Source: Annona cherimola (taxonomy: Eukaryota > Streptophyta > Magnoliopsida > Magnoliales > Annonaceae). Taken from it: a stretch of DNA of 64,000 nt. The stretch spans positions 94,969,137-95,033,136 of the forward strand of contig CM059972.1 in assembly GCA_030490835.1 (NCBI GenBank), written 5' to 3'. Each line of letters starts with the position of its first letter. Position 1 is the stretch's first letter. Shown piece by piece: positions 34,096 to 44,690 of the stretch. Under the pieces are notes generated by a model that ran no database searches, was not told the DNA's origin, and saw only the letters and a list, made by a program, of their open reading frames with translations. The position numbers and the translations under genes are program-made.

Positions 34096-35159
34096 AAATA
34101 ATAATATATTAGCCCATGCTCTTGCAAAGGTAGCTGATACACATGAAATGAATAAAGTAGGGCATTTTGAGATGTCACCCAATATGCCTCAAGATCCTAC
34201 ATTGGACTCAGCCAATACGTATATTATATGGCTGTCTCATATTGGTATTGGCTGGCAGTCGAAACCATGGTTGGCACTTGGCAGGCAAACTAGTTTTGAA
34301 GGGGGTGAAGTTGGAGAGAGTGGGAGGACACGATAGAGTAGTGGTTGTTTTCAAGGGTGAGATTGATGAGGCTAGGGAGGAGAGGATCTTCTGGGGAATG
34401 GACCTCGGGAATGGACCTCTCCAGAGTATGGTGAATGAGATGTTGAGGGTGGTCATGTGCAAGTCAGGATCACAAAAGATGCCAATGGAGCGCAAGGCAG
34501 CAGGACTGAAGAAATGAGACCATTGATGGGGTCATGGCTTGACAAGGGAGGATGTTGGCTCATCAAGGGTGGTGGGTTCCACCTTAGACAATGTCTATTT
34601 TAAAAATCAAACTACAAGTTGGACCGGTTTTGACAGAGATGGTCAAAACTGGTTAAACCAGCAGTTAGAATTGGCTTTGAACTTAGACCCAGAAAAGTAT
34701 TTTTCATCTATGTAAACCTCTGAGTTACTTAAGGGTGTGTAATGGTTATTATGATTTGTTTGGCCTTCAGAGCCTTGCATTTGATTTGCATATGATGAAC
34801 AGGAAAAGCTATTCATGTATTTTGAGACCACTCGATGACATGCACAGGTGTGTTAGGAGCAATGTGAAGTGCGTGAATGATCTACTTGAGTGTTGATGAT
34901 TATATGTGTAAGTCAGCTAGGGAGTTGGCTCTTAGTAGAGGATAGCCAAGGTAATGATATTTTGTATTAACCATGTGTTGGCTAGATAGATGACACATAC
35001 GACATGTATTTAGTATATGTAATGTGTGTGTGTGGGGTGTGTGCGTGTAAAGGATATGTAGCAAGCCCAAAGTTGAGTTTGGAATGTTTAGGAATAAATT
35101 TTAAAATGAAAAATGAGAAATGTAGATTTTAACCCATGTGTGGATTTGATCATGTGAAA

Positions 35160-36690
35160 CTTGTTGGGATAGCTGGAGCCTGTTGCTTTAAAGCTAAATA
35201 TGCTAGATCGGCAGTCCATAAGATGATTGAATGGAATTTACATGATCTGGAACTTGGACACAAAATTGCAATCTATTAGTCAGAGCTTAATTGGAGGCTA
35301 GTTGATCCAACCTTGCAACTAAGGATCAATTGATGCCTTCAGTCGACTGAGGGTGTGACTAAGGGATACCCTATAAGGACAGCGATTGGAAAGCAAGGGA
35401 TACAAGGGTGCGGTTGGTGTATTAACAATGGAGAAAAAGTACATTTTTTGCAAGATATATGGACAGAGCAACAGTTGCAGCAGGCAGGCCTGCTACCTGA
35501 AGGAATTATAGAGAATGTTAAGGTGTGCTTCTTCATTGATTGGGAGGAGAGGGTATGGAAAGAAGAGTTGATAAAATCAGTGGTAGGGACTGCAGGATGG
35601 AACATTATTAAAGAGATTCCTATTCCACTGGTGCCTCGGACATCAATATCTTTTGGAAAGCTGAAAATGACGGCAAATTCAGGGTGAAGTCTACTTATAG
35701 ATTATTTCACAGTATGCAACAAAAAGTTGACACGAGTATAGCAGAGAATGAGGAATTGGTCAGAATTACTCGAATCTGGTGGAAACAGAAGTCACCACAG
35801 AAAATTCTAATCTTTGGCTGAAGACTAATTTGGAATCTGCTACCATTAAAAACAAACCTTCTTCAGAGAGGTATACAAGTGGAAACGGCCTGCTCCCATT
35901 GTAACCAAGCACAAGAGGACAGAAACCACTTATTTTGGGCATGCACCAAAATGAGCATTGCTTTTGACGCTCATCTTGTCAGGAATGTGGCAAGCAAGAA
36001 TCCTCGTATGTCATCCGTCAGATTAGCCAGCCAGAATCTGGACATTTCCTCTCATTATTCACTGTATCTTGCTGGAAAATATGGCATTGCAGAAACAAGT
36101 ATATCTCACAAGGTGAAATCCCAAATTTTTCTGTCATTGCAGGATGGAGTAATGAATATATCCAGAGGTACCATTCAGCACAGCTGTTGATGAAATGTTC
36201 ATACCAGATCCAGAATAGCCAGGCCAAATGGAGCCCGCCTCCAGCAAGGAAAACCAAACTAAAAGTAGAAGCAGGCTTCAAACATGATGGAGATTTGCGT
36301 GGAGCAGGTGCGATGATCAGAAACTCTGATGGGTATATCATAGCAGCTAGATGTTGGGTATGGAAAGGAAAGAAGGATCCATTATGGTTGGAGACATATG
36401 CCATGATGCTAGGAGTGAACTGGATGAAACAGTTAAATTATCCAGAAATTTATTGTGAAAGTGATTCCTTAATTTTGATTAACTGGCTAAAATATGATGA
36501 CCAAATTTTATCTACAGTTGGCCATTTGGTAAGTGCTATAAAAGACGTTTAGAAGTTGTAGTTTCACTCATGTTTGTTGGGCAGGCAATGGAGTGGCCCA
36601 CAACCTGTTCAAGCTTGCTTTACAAGAACAGACAGGATGTTGTACATGGTGGGAAGATTTTCCCAATTGTATTTTGCAGGCATCTTGTAA
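35160..36690 (+). mobile_element. LINE (L1-like) 3' fragment, 5'-truncated, in a NUP96 intron
   Basis: The fragment encodes, in decayed frames, the downstream part of a plant LINE ORF2: an 'LKAKY'-like remnant (about 35193), 'GWCINNGEKVHFLQDIW' (35418-35465), the 'YRLFH' segment (35697-35711), a zinc-binding RVT domain (about 35720-35950; CSHCNQAQEDRNHLFWAC) and an RNase H-like domain (36240-36690; ends 'GNGVAHNLFKLAL'). The reverse transcriptase palm and endonuclease are absent, as expected for 5'-truncated LINE copies. A stop at about 35818-35820 replaces the Trp of the zf-RVT consensus. It is antisense to NUP96. No clear A tail or target duplication is visible. Confidence 0.85.
36187..36690 (+). 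pseudogene. RNase H-like domain of the LINE fragment
   Basis: The frame 36187-36552 shows the plant LINE RVT_3/RNase H pattern: 'AGFKHDGDLRGAGAMIRNSDGYIIAA', 'LETYAMMLGVNWM' and 'CESDSLILINWL'. A stop at 36550-36552 and a frame change separate it from the final 'HNLFKLAL' block. The first catalytic Asp position appears as His-Asp rather than the usual Asp-Gly start of such domains, which fits decay. Confidence 0.75.
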
Positions 36691-37137
36691 AGTTATATGC
36701 CATTTTTTCAAATGAATTTGGGGCTCTTCCTCCTCGTGTCCAGCAGATCACTGGGTGCAGGGAGGAGGAATTTGACCATTTCTCCATCGAAAAAAAGTAT
36801 ATTGAAGACAGTACCGCCCGCCCAAGGGATAAGTAAGTTATTCAGGAATACAAACAACCAACCATCGAAACTAAACCAACTAACGAGCAGATTCATCAAA
36901 ATTACTGAAACCAACCAATCAAAATCAATTTTGAAAACATTGACTTCAACTTGAAAACTATCAACAAGGGTATTTAGACCTACTAAAGTACACATCATAT
37001 GGTCATTTCATTAAGGCCTACTTGAAAGCATCCAATGAAATTGGAATTGGATTCGAATAAGGAAATTTGGATGAGGAAGGGTTGTTATATATTGGAAAAT
37101 GAGAGATTGTATAGAAAATGGGAAAATTAAAACTAAC

Positions 37138-37283
37138 CTTCTCAGTCATGGTGACCTCATCAAGCAAAAAACCTTTGATGTAATAAAAATCAATATAAAG
37201 TCCAGCACCCAAGTCCCAGTCTGCAATTTCTGATTTGTGTTCTTGCATGGCAATTGCAAGCCTCAGGATCTCTGAGTGTTTGG
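37138..37283 (-). CDS. NUP96: NUP96, coding exon (146 bp)
   Basis: The acceptor is GATTCAG and the donor GTTAGT. It encodes 'SKHSEILRLAIAMQEHKSEIADWDLGAGLYIDFYYIKGFLLDEVTMTEK', containing the family-conserved 'SEI.DWDLGAG.YI.FY' block. The phase is 1 in and 0 out. Confidence 0.9.
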
Positions 37284-37501
37284 CTGAATCAATGCGAGTA
37301 ACATAAATAAGTAACTCTCTAATGTAGAAATAATAAGATGGAAAAACACGATTGCCTAAGGAACAAAATTTGGATCATATCTTAAAGTAACTGCTACAAG
37401 TGAAGTGACAGGTGACGAGACTGAGATTGAGCCAGGAGAACAGACAAAGAACCATTAAAAAAAGATGCAGATCCATAAAAATTGAAAGATTAGGTGGTTA
37501 C

Positions 37502-37625
37502 ATGAAGAAAACAAGGAATGAGCAACTGAAGTCAAGAACATGGAGTGAGCTTTTTGCCAGTTTGAACATTTCAGATAATGTTCAAGGGCCTGCTGCAGAT
37601 CGCCATAATATTGACAATGTATTGC
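37502..37625 (-). CDS. NUP96: NUP96, coding exon (124 bp)
   Basis: The acceptor is CAATTCAG and the donor GTAACC. It encodes the stretch starting 'AIHCQYYGDLQQALEHYLKCSNWQKAHSMF', the conserved NUP96 helix pair that follows 'WMHEAL' in exon 2. Although the reading frame of the previous exon continues into its intron for about 20 codons, the splice keeps the family sequence. Confidence 0.88.
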
Positions 37626-37774
37626 CTGAATTGAGAAGAAAAACGAAAATAAAATAATTAGGAGAAGAAAAAAGGAGGAAATTTTGCGCAGAAACTTTTC
37701 AAATGCTCAACTTAGTCTTTCATTGCGGAACACAAAAAGATATGCGAATTACAAGTAAGAAGGCAGGCACTGAC

Positions 37775-40419
37775 CAAAGCCTCATGCATCCATGCTGATG
37801 GTATTCCAAGATCTTCAATAAATTGTCGTTGCATTTCATGTCTGCTCCAGGACTCACAGTATTGGAATAAGATTTCTCTTATGATGTTAGCATGGAGATA
37901 TGGGAAATCTTCATGGTAAGGCATGTGAAGAACAACATAGATGGCCCAATGACACAGCCCAACAGAAAGAAGCTGCGAGACAAGGCTCATGTCAAGAAGA
38001 TGAAGATCATCTGAGCTGAAAGCACCGACAGCTTCCAATACAGCTCTTTGATGCCATATCATATGGTAATCAAGAGCATCATGTGTGGATGAGGAGGCCG
38101 AGAACATGGTTTTCAGAACTTCAAATGCCTTCTCTTCATTAGCATGAAGCAGCATGAGATAGTAGCTGAGGTCAAAATGACCACTAATACTCCAATTAGT
38201 GGTTTCTTCAAGAGGTCCTCCATCAATATAAATTGGAACAGGATATGGAGCTTTGCCTTCATTGAGAAGCCGCTGGTATGTCCGGATGATCACAAGCAAT
38301 GAGGTATCTGGTGGCAGTTGGTACCACATCAACAACCCCAGGTACCTTTTCCAGTCTACTTGAGAACCCTGGAGAGCTCCTTGAATATTACCAGCAAGTA
38401 ACTCATACAATTTTAACCTGTTATTCTCAATGAAGTTGAAGTCCAGTCCATTTATTCTCCACAACTCAAGCTGCCGAGCCATGTCAGACCGACTTACCAT
38501 TGACCCACCAGCCTGGCTTAGCAAACAGGCCAGCCTTACATCTCCCCTAGAAGCAGACAATTCTACTGCTGTATCCAGCTTTCGCCCGGTAAGGAGTAAA
38601 AAAATGTGCTCTAAATCACTTGATTCACCTAAACAGCTCACGTCTTGTTGCACGCGGTGATAAACACTTTCCTGCAACCAGCTACTGAAGTTAGCCCTGC
38701 GAGAAAAGGTATATGCTTCTGGATCTATGTCCAGGACACCATCCTTATCATCCATCATATCCTCTCCATCATTGGCATCTGCAGGTTGAGAATAGCCACT
38801 TATCTCTTTAGCAGAAAATAGAACCTTTATTAGTTCCCAAACCATGACTTGGTGAAACAAGAACAACTGCGCAGATCTAGCTAATCCAGGAACATCAATC
38901 TGCCTTTCAATTATTTCAATATATCCCTCACAAATTTCTGAAAGCATTAATGGACTAGATACAATTTTTTGAAGTTTTAATTTGAAAGAGCCCACCTCAA
39001 CATCTTTACTTTCATGGCTTATTGACTTGTGGAGGTTTAAAGGAGAGGTAAAGCAAAAGTCTACAAGCTCCTCCTTCACTTTGTCATTCTCATCCCTGAC
39101 CACTCTATCCATTGCAACTTTCTCTATGTTCACAACAGAAGAGAATGTTTTTCTAATGCCGGGGCTTCCTACTGGATCACCAGTGTGAACAAGGATGCCA
39201 TTTGGTCCCCATCCAACCCGAAATGACCTTCCCATGAATAATCCAGCATCAACAATGTTACTGGAATGGTTGTTAGTTATAGGTGTTTCATGCTTCAATT
39301 CCAGTTTGAAACCTTCTATTTTGGTTGTCCTCAGTGGCATTCCCCTGGTTTGCCGGGTCATGAGAATGGTACCGGGTGGGTTAAGGGTGGAAGCATTTGG
39401 CTTATATTCAAGCAATCCTAGTGGGGCATTATGCATAGGGGACAGGCTGCTTCTGTGGCTTGCCTTTGGTGCAGAAGACTGCAAAGGAGATTTATGTAAA
39501 GTAACTTTTGAATTGGGGCTGGCATTTCCCCTGACATTTGCTTTTCCAAAGGGAGGCTTTTCATGTGAAGAGAGCATATCCATATTTTCAGATTCCTCTT
39601 CATGAGGAAACATCATCATTCTCATTTCTTGCATTTTGACTGGATCAAGCCCAAGATGTGCTGGAAGAGAATGAGATAAGACAGTTCCACCAGAACCCAG
39701 TTGAGGCTCCTTTTCAGCTTCCAACTCATCACTGCGACTTTCATCAGCAAGCTGCTGAACTGAAGCATCTTCCATAACAATATCATCTTCATCATCCTGA
39801 TTCAATCCAAATCTGCTGAAATGGCGAACCAAGAATTTCCACTCACCAGTTGACGCATCAAAGGATATGAAACGAGCCCCTTGTTTTTCCGTGCTACTTC
39901 TTAGTTTCTCCAAAAGCTTATTGTGTTTTCCTCTATCTGAAACTAACAGCTTTGCCTGAATTATCAGAGTCACCTCTGCAGCCTTGTTAAGGCCTTGACC
40001 AATCAATGGCTTATTATGTTCATTCAAGTACACCATAACCTCATGCCTGTTAAATTTGACAACTTGATCTAAATCCAACCATCTAACATCCGTTTCTCCA
40101 AGAAACTTCACATACCCATAACCCACCCTTCCAACAGTGAAGTTTCGAACTCTGGAGCAATAGTTTTCATCAAGGACTCCTCTCTCAGCTAGTTCCCCCA
40201 ATGAAGGTTTCATAAAATAGTCAGGCAAACGCAAAACAGGCAAGCAAGCACCCAAGTCATTGAAAATCCGACATGAAGGATTACTCCTGGTATGAGAAAT
40301 CTTTCTCTTCTTCGACTGGTATTTCTCGTCAGGACTGAATGCGACCTTATAGGATTCATTTATAGAACAGCAGCTAAGAGGATTATTGCCTCTCACATCA
40401 CAAAGCTTCTCTGAAAAGC
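37775..40419 (-). CDS. NUP96: NUP96, large internal exon (881 codons)
   Basis: The acceptor is a strong pyrimidine tract ending TTTTTAG (to 40420) and the donor GTCAGT follows 'SAWMHEAL'. The N-terminal half has a basic 'SKKRKIS' stretch and the nucleoporin2/S59 domain ('LPDYFMKPSLGEL', 'VGRVGYGYVKFLGETDVRWLDLDQVVKFNRHEV'). That domain ends in HFSRFGL at 39803-39823, which contains the His-Phe-Ser triad of the NUP98-NUP96 autocleavage site. An acidic, low-complexity linker follows, then the helical NUP96 solenoid ('DPEAYTFSRRANFSSWLQESVYHRV', 'DFNFIENNRLKLYELLAG', 'WKRYLGLLMWYQLPPDTS', 'DYHMIWHQRAVLEAVGAF'). No stops or frameshifts occur. No initiator Met lies in the first 60 codons of the exon, so translation starts in exon 1. 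Confidence 0.95.
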
Positions 40420-40786
40420 CTAAAAAGAGAGGGGGGAAACATTTCAAATGGTGATTCAACACCATAAATTAGGAACTTAGAAGTTATAAGTGATACAGCA
40501 GGCATAGAGAGCATAACAAAGGGCCAATAAGTTCTTCGACTAATGGCAGAATGAAAGAGGACTGTATGTAACATGAAATCTAAAATCAAAAATTTTTGAA
40601 CAGGAATGTTATCTGCGCTTGCAACAAGTTCTACCAAGTGTTGCACAATTTTGACCTCTTTGCAATGTTGCATAATTTTGACCTCTTAGCAAAGTTAAAA
40701 GGAACATTATACCAGCACAGGTACTCCAGCAGCAAGGTCCGGGCAGCCTACTCTTCCTGGACCCTGCACCCATGGGGCCAGACAAG

Positions 40787-40965
40787 TACAGCTCTTTTTA
40801 CCGTGGATATGATAAAATAACCACATGGGGCCATCTTGGTTATAACAATACCACAAGCGAGGAAGAGAAATCAATGCCCTCACAAGATGATGTCCGGCAC
40901 AGCCCTTTTTATTGCGGATATGATAAAATAACCACATGGGACCCAAATCTTGGTTATAATTGAAA
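40787..40965. repeat. direct repeat pair, about 112-bp spacing
   Basis: The block 'tttttaccgtggatatgataaaataaccacatggg' near 40795 recurs near 40907 ('tttttattgcggatatgataaaataaccacatggg'), each followed by 'atcttggttataa'. It lies in the NUP96 first intron. Confidence 0.75.
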
Positions 40966-40982
40966 GAGGAGTGATCCTGTAA

Positions 40983-41276
40983 GCCTGGGTTAAGCAAATA
41001 CATCGCTTAGCCCACCTCAAAAAACCCATTTACAACGATTTTTTTTTTTACTTTTTTCTTCATACACTTGTTTATCTAAGTGTATTTAACATATAAACCA
41101 AATTTTACCATTTTTGGATATGTGTAATATATATACACATATCCAAAAATGGTAAAACTTGGTTTATATGTTAAATACACTTAGATAAACAAGTATATAA
41201 AGAAAAAAATAAAAAAAAAGTTGTTGTAAATAGGTTTCTTTAGGTGAGCTAAGCGGGGCATTTGTTTAGCCCGGGC
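40983..41276. mobile_element. foldback MITE in NUP96 intron 1, near-perfect arms
   Basis: The ends pair as GCCTGGGTTAAGCAAAT with GCCCGGGCTAAACAAAT (reverse). The inner arms, about 65 bases each (41068-41132 and 41136-41200), are almost perfectly complementary, from ACACTTGTTTATCTAAGTGT to CCATTTTTGGATATGTGT, with a tiny AT-rich loop. This is the best-preserved member of the foldback family. Confidence 0.85.
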
Positions 41277-42107
41277 TAATAAGATCATTCCTTCACAAAA
41301 TGATCTTCCCAAAAGCCCCCCACTGTGCAACCAAGCTCCAAGAAAAAAATACCATTGTCAAGTGTTCAAACAGAGTATCCGATCACGTCAGACAGAATCA
41401 AGTGCAAACTGCGCTCTAGGACACTAGAAATGATGGGCGTCGTAAAAATGCCACTGGCAACTTATATTAGAAGCCTGAATTAGGACCATACTCGACAACC
41501 TCCTAGGCTTTGACCAAGTAGTATGCATTTGGTGAATTCCAACCCCCCAATGCATGAACGGACCAAATGACATTGAGCTATAGCACCAACAGTGCATTAT
41601 CTCGCTGAATACAAATGGGGATCCAGCAAGCTGAAAACCCAAGGAAACGCTCATGCCCTAGCCGACAGCGGATCCCTGAAGCAAAACGAGCAAAGACCTA
41701 CAAATTTGGACCCAACACTTCTAAACTAAACCCCAGACCAGTATTTTCAAACCCTAGAATCAAGAAGACCCAAAAAAAGAGAGATGAGTGAATGCCAGGA
41801 GCCAACGAAGAAGGTTGATCCGTTACCGTCTGCCGAGAAAGAAAGAGATGAAGCCATGGCTATCGCATCCCAGGCAGACAAAGAGGAGAAAGCAGCAAAG
41901 CTGCTTAAGGCCTCTGGTTTTTGCAAGGAGACAGGGAGGGAAGCTCTGGCGACCTTTTGCTTTTGTTAAGGAACAGGAAAGTAATAATAATAATAATAAT
42001 AATAATAAGTAATAATAATGGAGGGAAGCAGAGTGAGCATTTGAGCGAGCTTGCTTTTAAACCCTGGGTGGGATCCGCATCCGTCGTGGCTAACGACCAA
42101 TCACGAG
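41277..42107. promoter_or_regulatory. NUP96 leader and promoter region
   Basis: On the minus strand, C/T-rich sequence with the 'GATTCTAGGGTTTG' word (about 41770-41750) looks like a plant 5' UTR. An AAT trinucleotide microsatellite (41982-42017) lies just upstream. A plus-strand frame of 61 residues (41784-41969) has a protein-like composition (Glu/Lys/Ala-rich) but no family that I recognise and is antisense to the presumed leader; it could be chance or a divergent short gene. The 2-kb hAT element starts at 42116. Confidence 0.4.
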
Positions 42108-42115
42108 GGCCCACC

Positions 42116-43346
42116 TAGGGGTGTAAATCGGGTCGGGTTAAACCCGAGACCGCATCAACCCGGCCCGATTTTTAACATGGTTGGGTTGAGGTTTTGCAAT
42201 TTCGGTTTTTGAAAATCGGGTTCAACCCGACCCGATTTTCAAAATCGGGTTGACTTGGGTTAGGGGTCGGTCAACCCGACCCGACCTGCCCCCTTATAAT
42301 TGATTTAAATATAAAAGAGTAAACCCTAGTCCCTACACCGAAATTGCCATTTGCCAGCCCTCTGCCCCTCTGTCGCGGCGTCCCCTGCAAATCGCGCCCA
42401 CCCGCCTCTGCCGACTGCCGAGTCAACGTCGGTCATCGGCTGCAAATCTGCCGCTGAAGAAATCGTGCCCGGCTGCGAGCCTGCGACGATGCGACCTGCA
42501 AATCCTGGCGTGCTGCTGAGGACAGAGTTGACGCCTGGATTTCTCTTCTCAGCAATTTCCGGGTACGCTCGGCTGCCCGGCTGCGAGCCTGCGACCTGCA
42601 AATCGTGCTGGCGTGCTGCTGAGGAGAGGAGTTGACGCCTGGATTTCTTTTCTCAGCAATTTCCAGGTACGCTTCTTGGTTTTAATCTCATTTAAACCCG
42701 CTGCGACAAATCGTTTTGGTGCATCTGGGATTTTGATATTTTTCCGTGGTTGAATTTCCTTTCTCTCAGTCCTTTTTGGATTTGGCATAACATATTATAC
42801 TGAATCTGAAACTGCATTTTGATGATTGCTCTGTCAAGGGGTTACAGTCCGTTACTGCGCATTGCTGATAAACTTCAATGGGCAATGTTAAGTTGTTAAC
42901 GTTTGTGGCTGAGGGAGGTACAAGTGGAGGGGTGAACAGAAGAGAGTAAATATACAACGGTGGGAAAATGGGATACAACGTTAACTAATGATGGAAAATA
43001 GAATAATAGAGATAAAATAAATAATACTTTTTACTAAAGGACGAGAAATGGCACGTGGAAAAAATCAATGCATTCCTTCCTTGCTTGGTATCATCCTATA
43101 CATCACGTATAAATTATCAATTCTGTTTTTCGTGTTGTAAGAAAATAAACCTGGTTAATCCAAGAACAACAAGATGGATGGTCTGGATTACCCCATATAT
43201 AATTTCTGAATGGGATGCAGATGAACATGCAGCGGGACTGTTGCTACTTATTAGGAAGGTAGTCAATGTTGCTTTCAGATTTTATAGTGTCTAGCATCGG
43301 GATTTTGAGACATGAATTAAAATACAAACAAGTAACCCAATTTATC

Positions 43347-43377
<31 letters not shown>

Positions 43378-44127
43378 CTAATTAGGTGGAAATTGGAAAA
43401 CAAATATAAATATTGTTAACCTTTGTTATTTGATTACACAAAAATTTTAAAAAAAGAATTAGGAATTTTGTTTTCCAATTCCTCATTGAGAATAACTATA
43501 TGAATTAATTAATTTAGTGGGTCACAACATTTTATGGGTTGGACAATGACTTCTTTTTTATGGATTTTATGTTTGTTCAAATAAGTGTACTTTGTGGATT
43601 TTATGCTTCTTGAGTAAGTGTCCGCCTCTGAATCAAGTTATGTGGGCAACCATAAAAGGCAGTAGCAATAGGCTTGTACGATAGACTAGTGGCAACGGTT
43701 GGATTTGGGTTTTTTATGCATTACGCTGGTTGCCATATATATTAAATTAACTCATTTGATCATGTCTCAATGGGTTTTATTCATAGTCATTACTCATAAA
43801 TATCACATGACACTAACTATTTTAATTTTTTTAATTCCACTTTTAAGGTACGTAGAACTTTTATTAGTACTTATTGTTTTTACAATTATCATTGTTTTTG
43901 TTATTTTAGAAATTTGGGTGAACAAAAACTTAACTAGCATTGATAATATGTGTAATCTATTAGCCCGATTTCTAACCCGAACCGAACCGATTTGAGGTGG
44001 GTTGAAATAGGGTTGGGTTAAGATGTGAAAAGTAGGGTTGAAAGTAGGGTTGGGTTGGAATTTTACAAGGTGGGTTAGGGTTGTATTTGTCCCAACCCGA
44101 GTCAACCCGACCCGATTTACACCCCTA
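42116..44127. mobile_element. non-autonomous hAT element, 2012 bp, upstream of NUP96
   Basis: The element has a perfect 8-bp target duplication GGCCCACC (42108-42115 and 44128-44135). The terminal inverted repeats TAGGGGTGTAAATCGGGTCG are identical over at least 20 bases at both ends. Subterminal GGGTTGGGTT and ACCCGACCCG repeats extend 150 bp inward. The interior has a GC-rich segment (42340-42690) with two copies of a 110-bp block (about 42471 and 42580), each ending TTTCC(G/A)GGTACGC, which looks like a duplicated exon end with a splice donor. No transposase remains. A TAT microsatellite lies at 43348-43378. The intact ends suggest that it moved recently. Confidence 0.93.
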
Positions 44128-44135
44128 GGCCCACC

Positions 44136-44690
44136 TAGTTGCCTGACCCTTTCTGTTGGATCCGCGCCTACATTTGTAGCCCTCCAATAAATGGGCCCAC
44201 GGATCTGAGTGGGTCGAATTCTCCTAAGGTTGATTTGGGTTCTGGACATGTTGTGGTGGGCCATCGTAGATAATCAGTGAACATGTTTCAGACTTTCAAC
44301 AGTGAATATCTTCTCCAATGTTAATGGAAAAGGAAAAAAGGCTTCTACAAATTGTTTTTGGTTAAACATAAGATATGAAAAGCTGAAAAAGAATGGGAAG
44401 TAATCTAGAGAGATGTGTATAGATTGAGGAAATAGTAGAACTTGAAAGAATGTGGAGAGCAGAACAAGCTTGAATAAACAGATATCTGAACAGAAACTTC
44501 GCAAGCTAAATAAAGATCAAAACTTCAACCATCGAGAACAATCCAGCAATGAAGGACCAATAGATCATGGACGTTGGGAGCTATTTGAAGGAAATACAAA
44601 CAACGTTGGTCTGCAGGTGGACACAGCTGAACAGATTTGTGGTGTAGCTCTTAATGTTCTCAATCTCACCGCAAGTGCACAGGTCGTAGA
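44136..44690. other. intergenic sequence, no gene recognised
   Basis: A plus-strand frame at 44452-44703 (83 residues, 'AEQICGVALNVLNLTAS' near its end) has no family that I can name. No other content is supported. Confidence 0.4.

Larger units (their letters stand above)
33259..37137 (-). other. NUP96 3.9-kb intron carrying transposon insertions
   Basis: The intron runs from a donor GTTAGT after 'MTEK' to the acceptor CTTGCAG. It carries a MITE (33822-34095) and a 3' LINE fragment on the opposite strand (35160-36690). The rest is repeat-like or unrecognised; a stretch at 34300-34620 with GGGAATGGACCT repeated twice (about 34396 and 34409) holds no gene. Confidence 0.8.
40420..41790 (-). other. 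NUP96 intron 1 and unresolved first exon
   Basis: The region between the exon 2 acceptor and the leader-like sequence holds a pair of direct repeats (40787-40965), a foldback MITE (40983-41276) and a 76-residue minus-strand frame (41424-41654) with no clear NUP96 similarity. A minus-strand ATGGGT at about 40766-40771 would give the right phase for exon 2, but nothing else singles it out as the real start. Confidence 0.5.
31608..41900 (-). other. NUP96: NUP96 gene, whole transcription unit (first exon unresolved)
   Basis: On the minus strand the coding exons are 40419-37775, 37625-37502, 37283-37138, 33258-33161 and 31806-31608. All joins have GT donors and AG acceptors and keep phase, giving 1070 residues plus whatever the first exon adds, close to plant NUP96 proteins (about 1050). 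The first coding exon must end in phase 1. A leader-like sequence with the plant 'TTCTAGGGTTTG' word (minus strand, about 41765-41750) suggests transcription starts near 41800-41900, but the start codon is not fixed. The gene product is a scaffold subunit of the Nup107-160 (Y) complex of the nuclear pore; Arabidopsis NUP96 (MOS3/SAR3) is needed for mRNA export, auxin response and immunity. Introns hold a foldback MITE, another MITE and a LINE fragment. Confidence 0.85.

Noticed and set aside
41424..41654. 76-residue frame as NUP96 exon 1
   Set aside because: Its sequence has no resemblance to plant NUP96 N-termini, and I found no donor in the right phase within it that is convincing.
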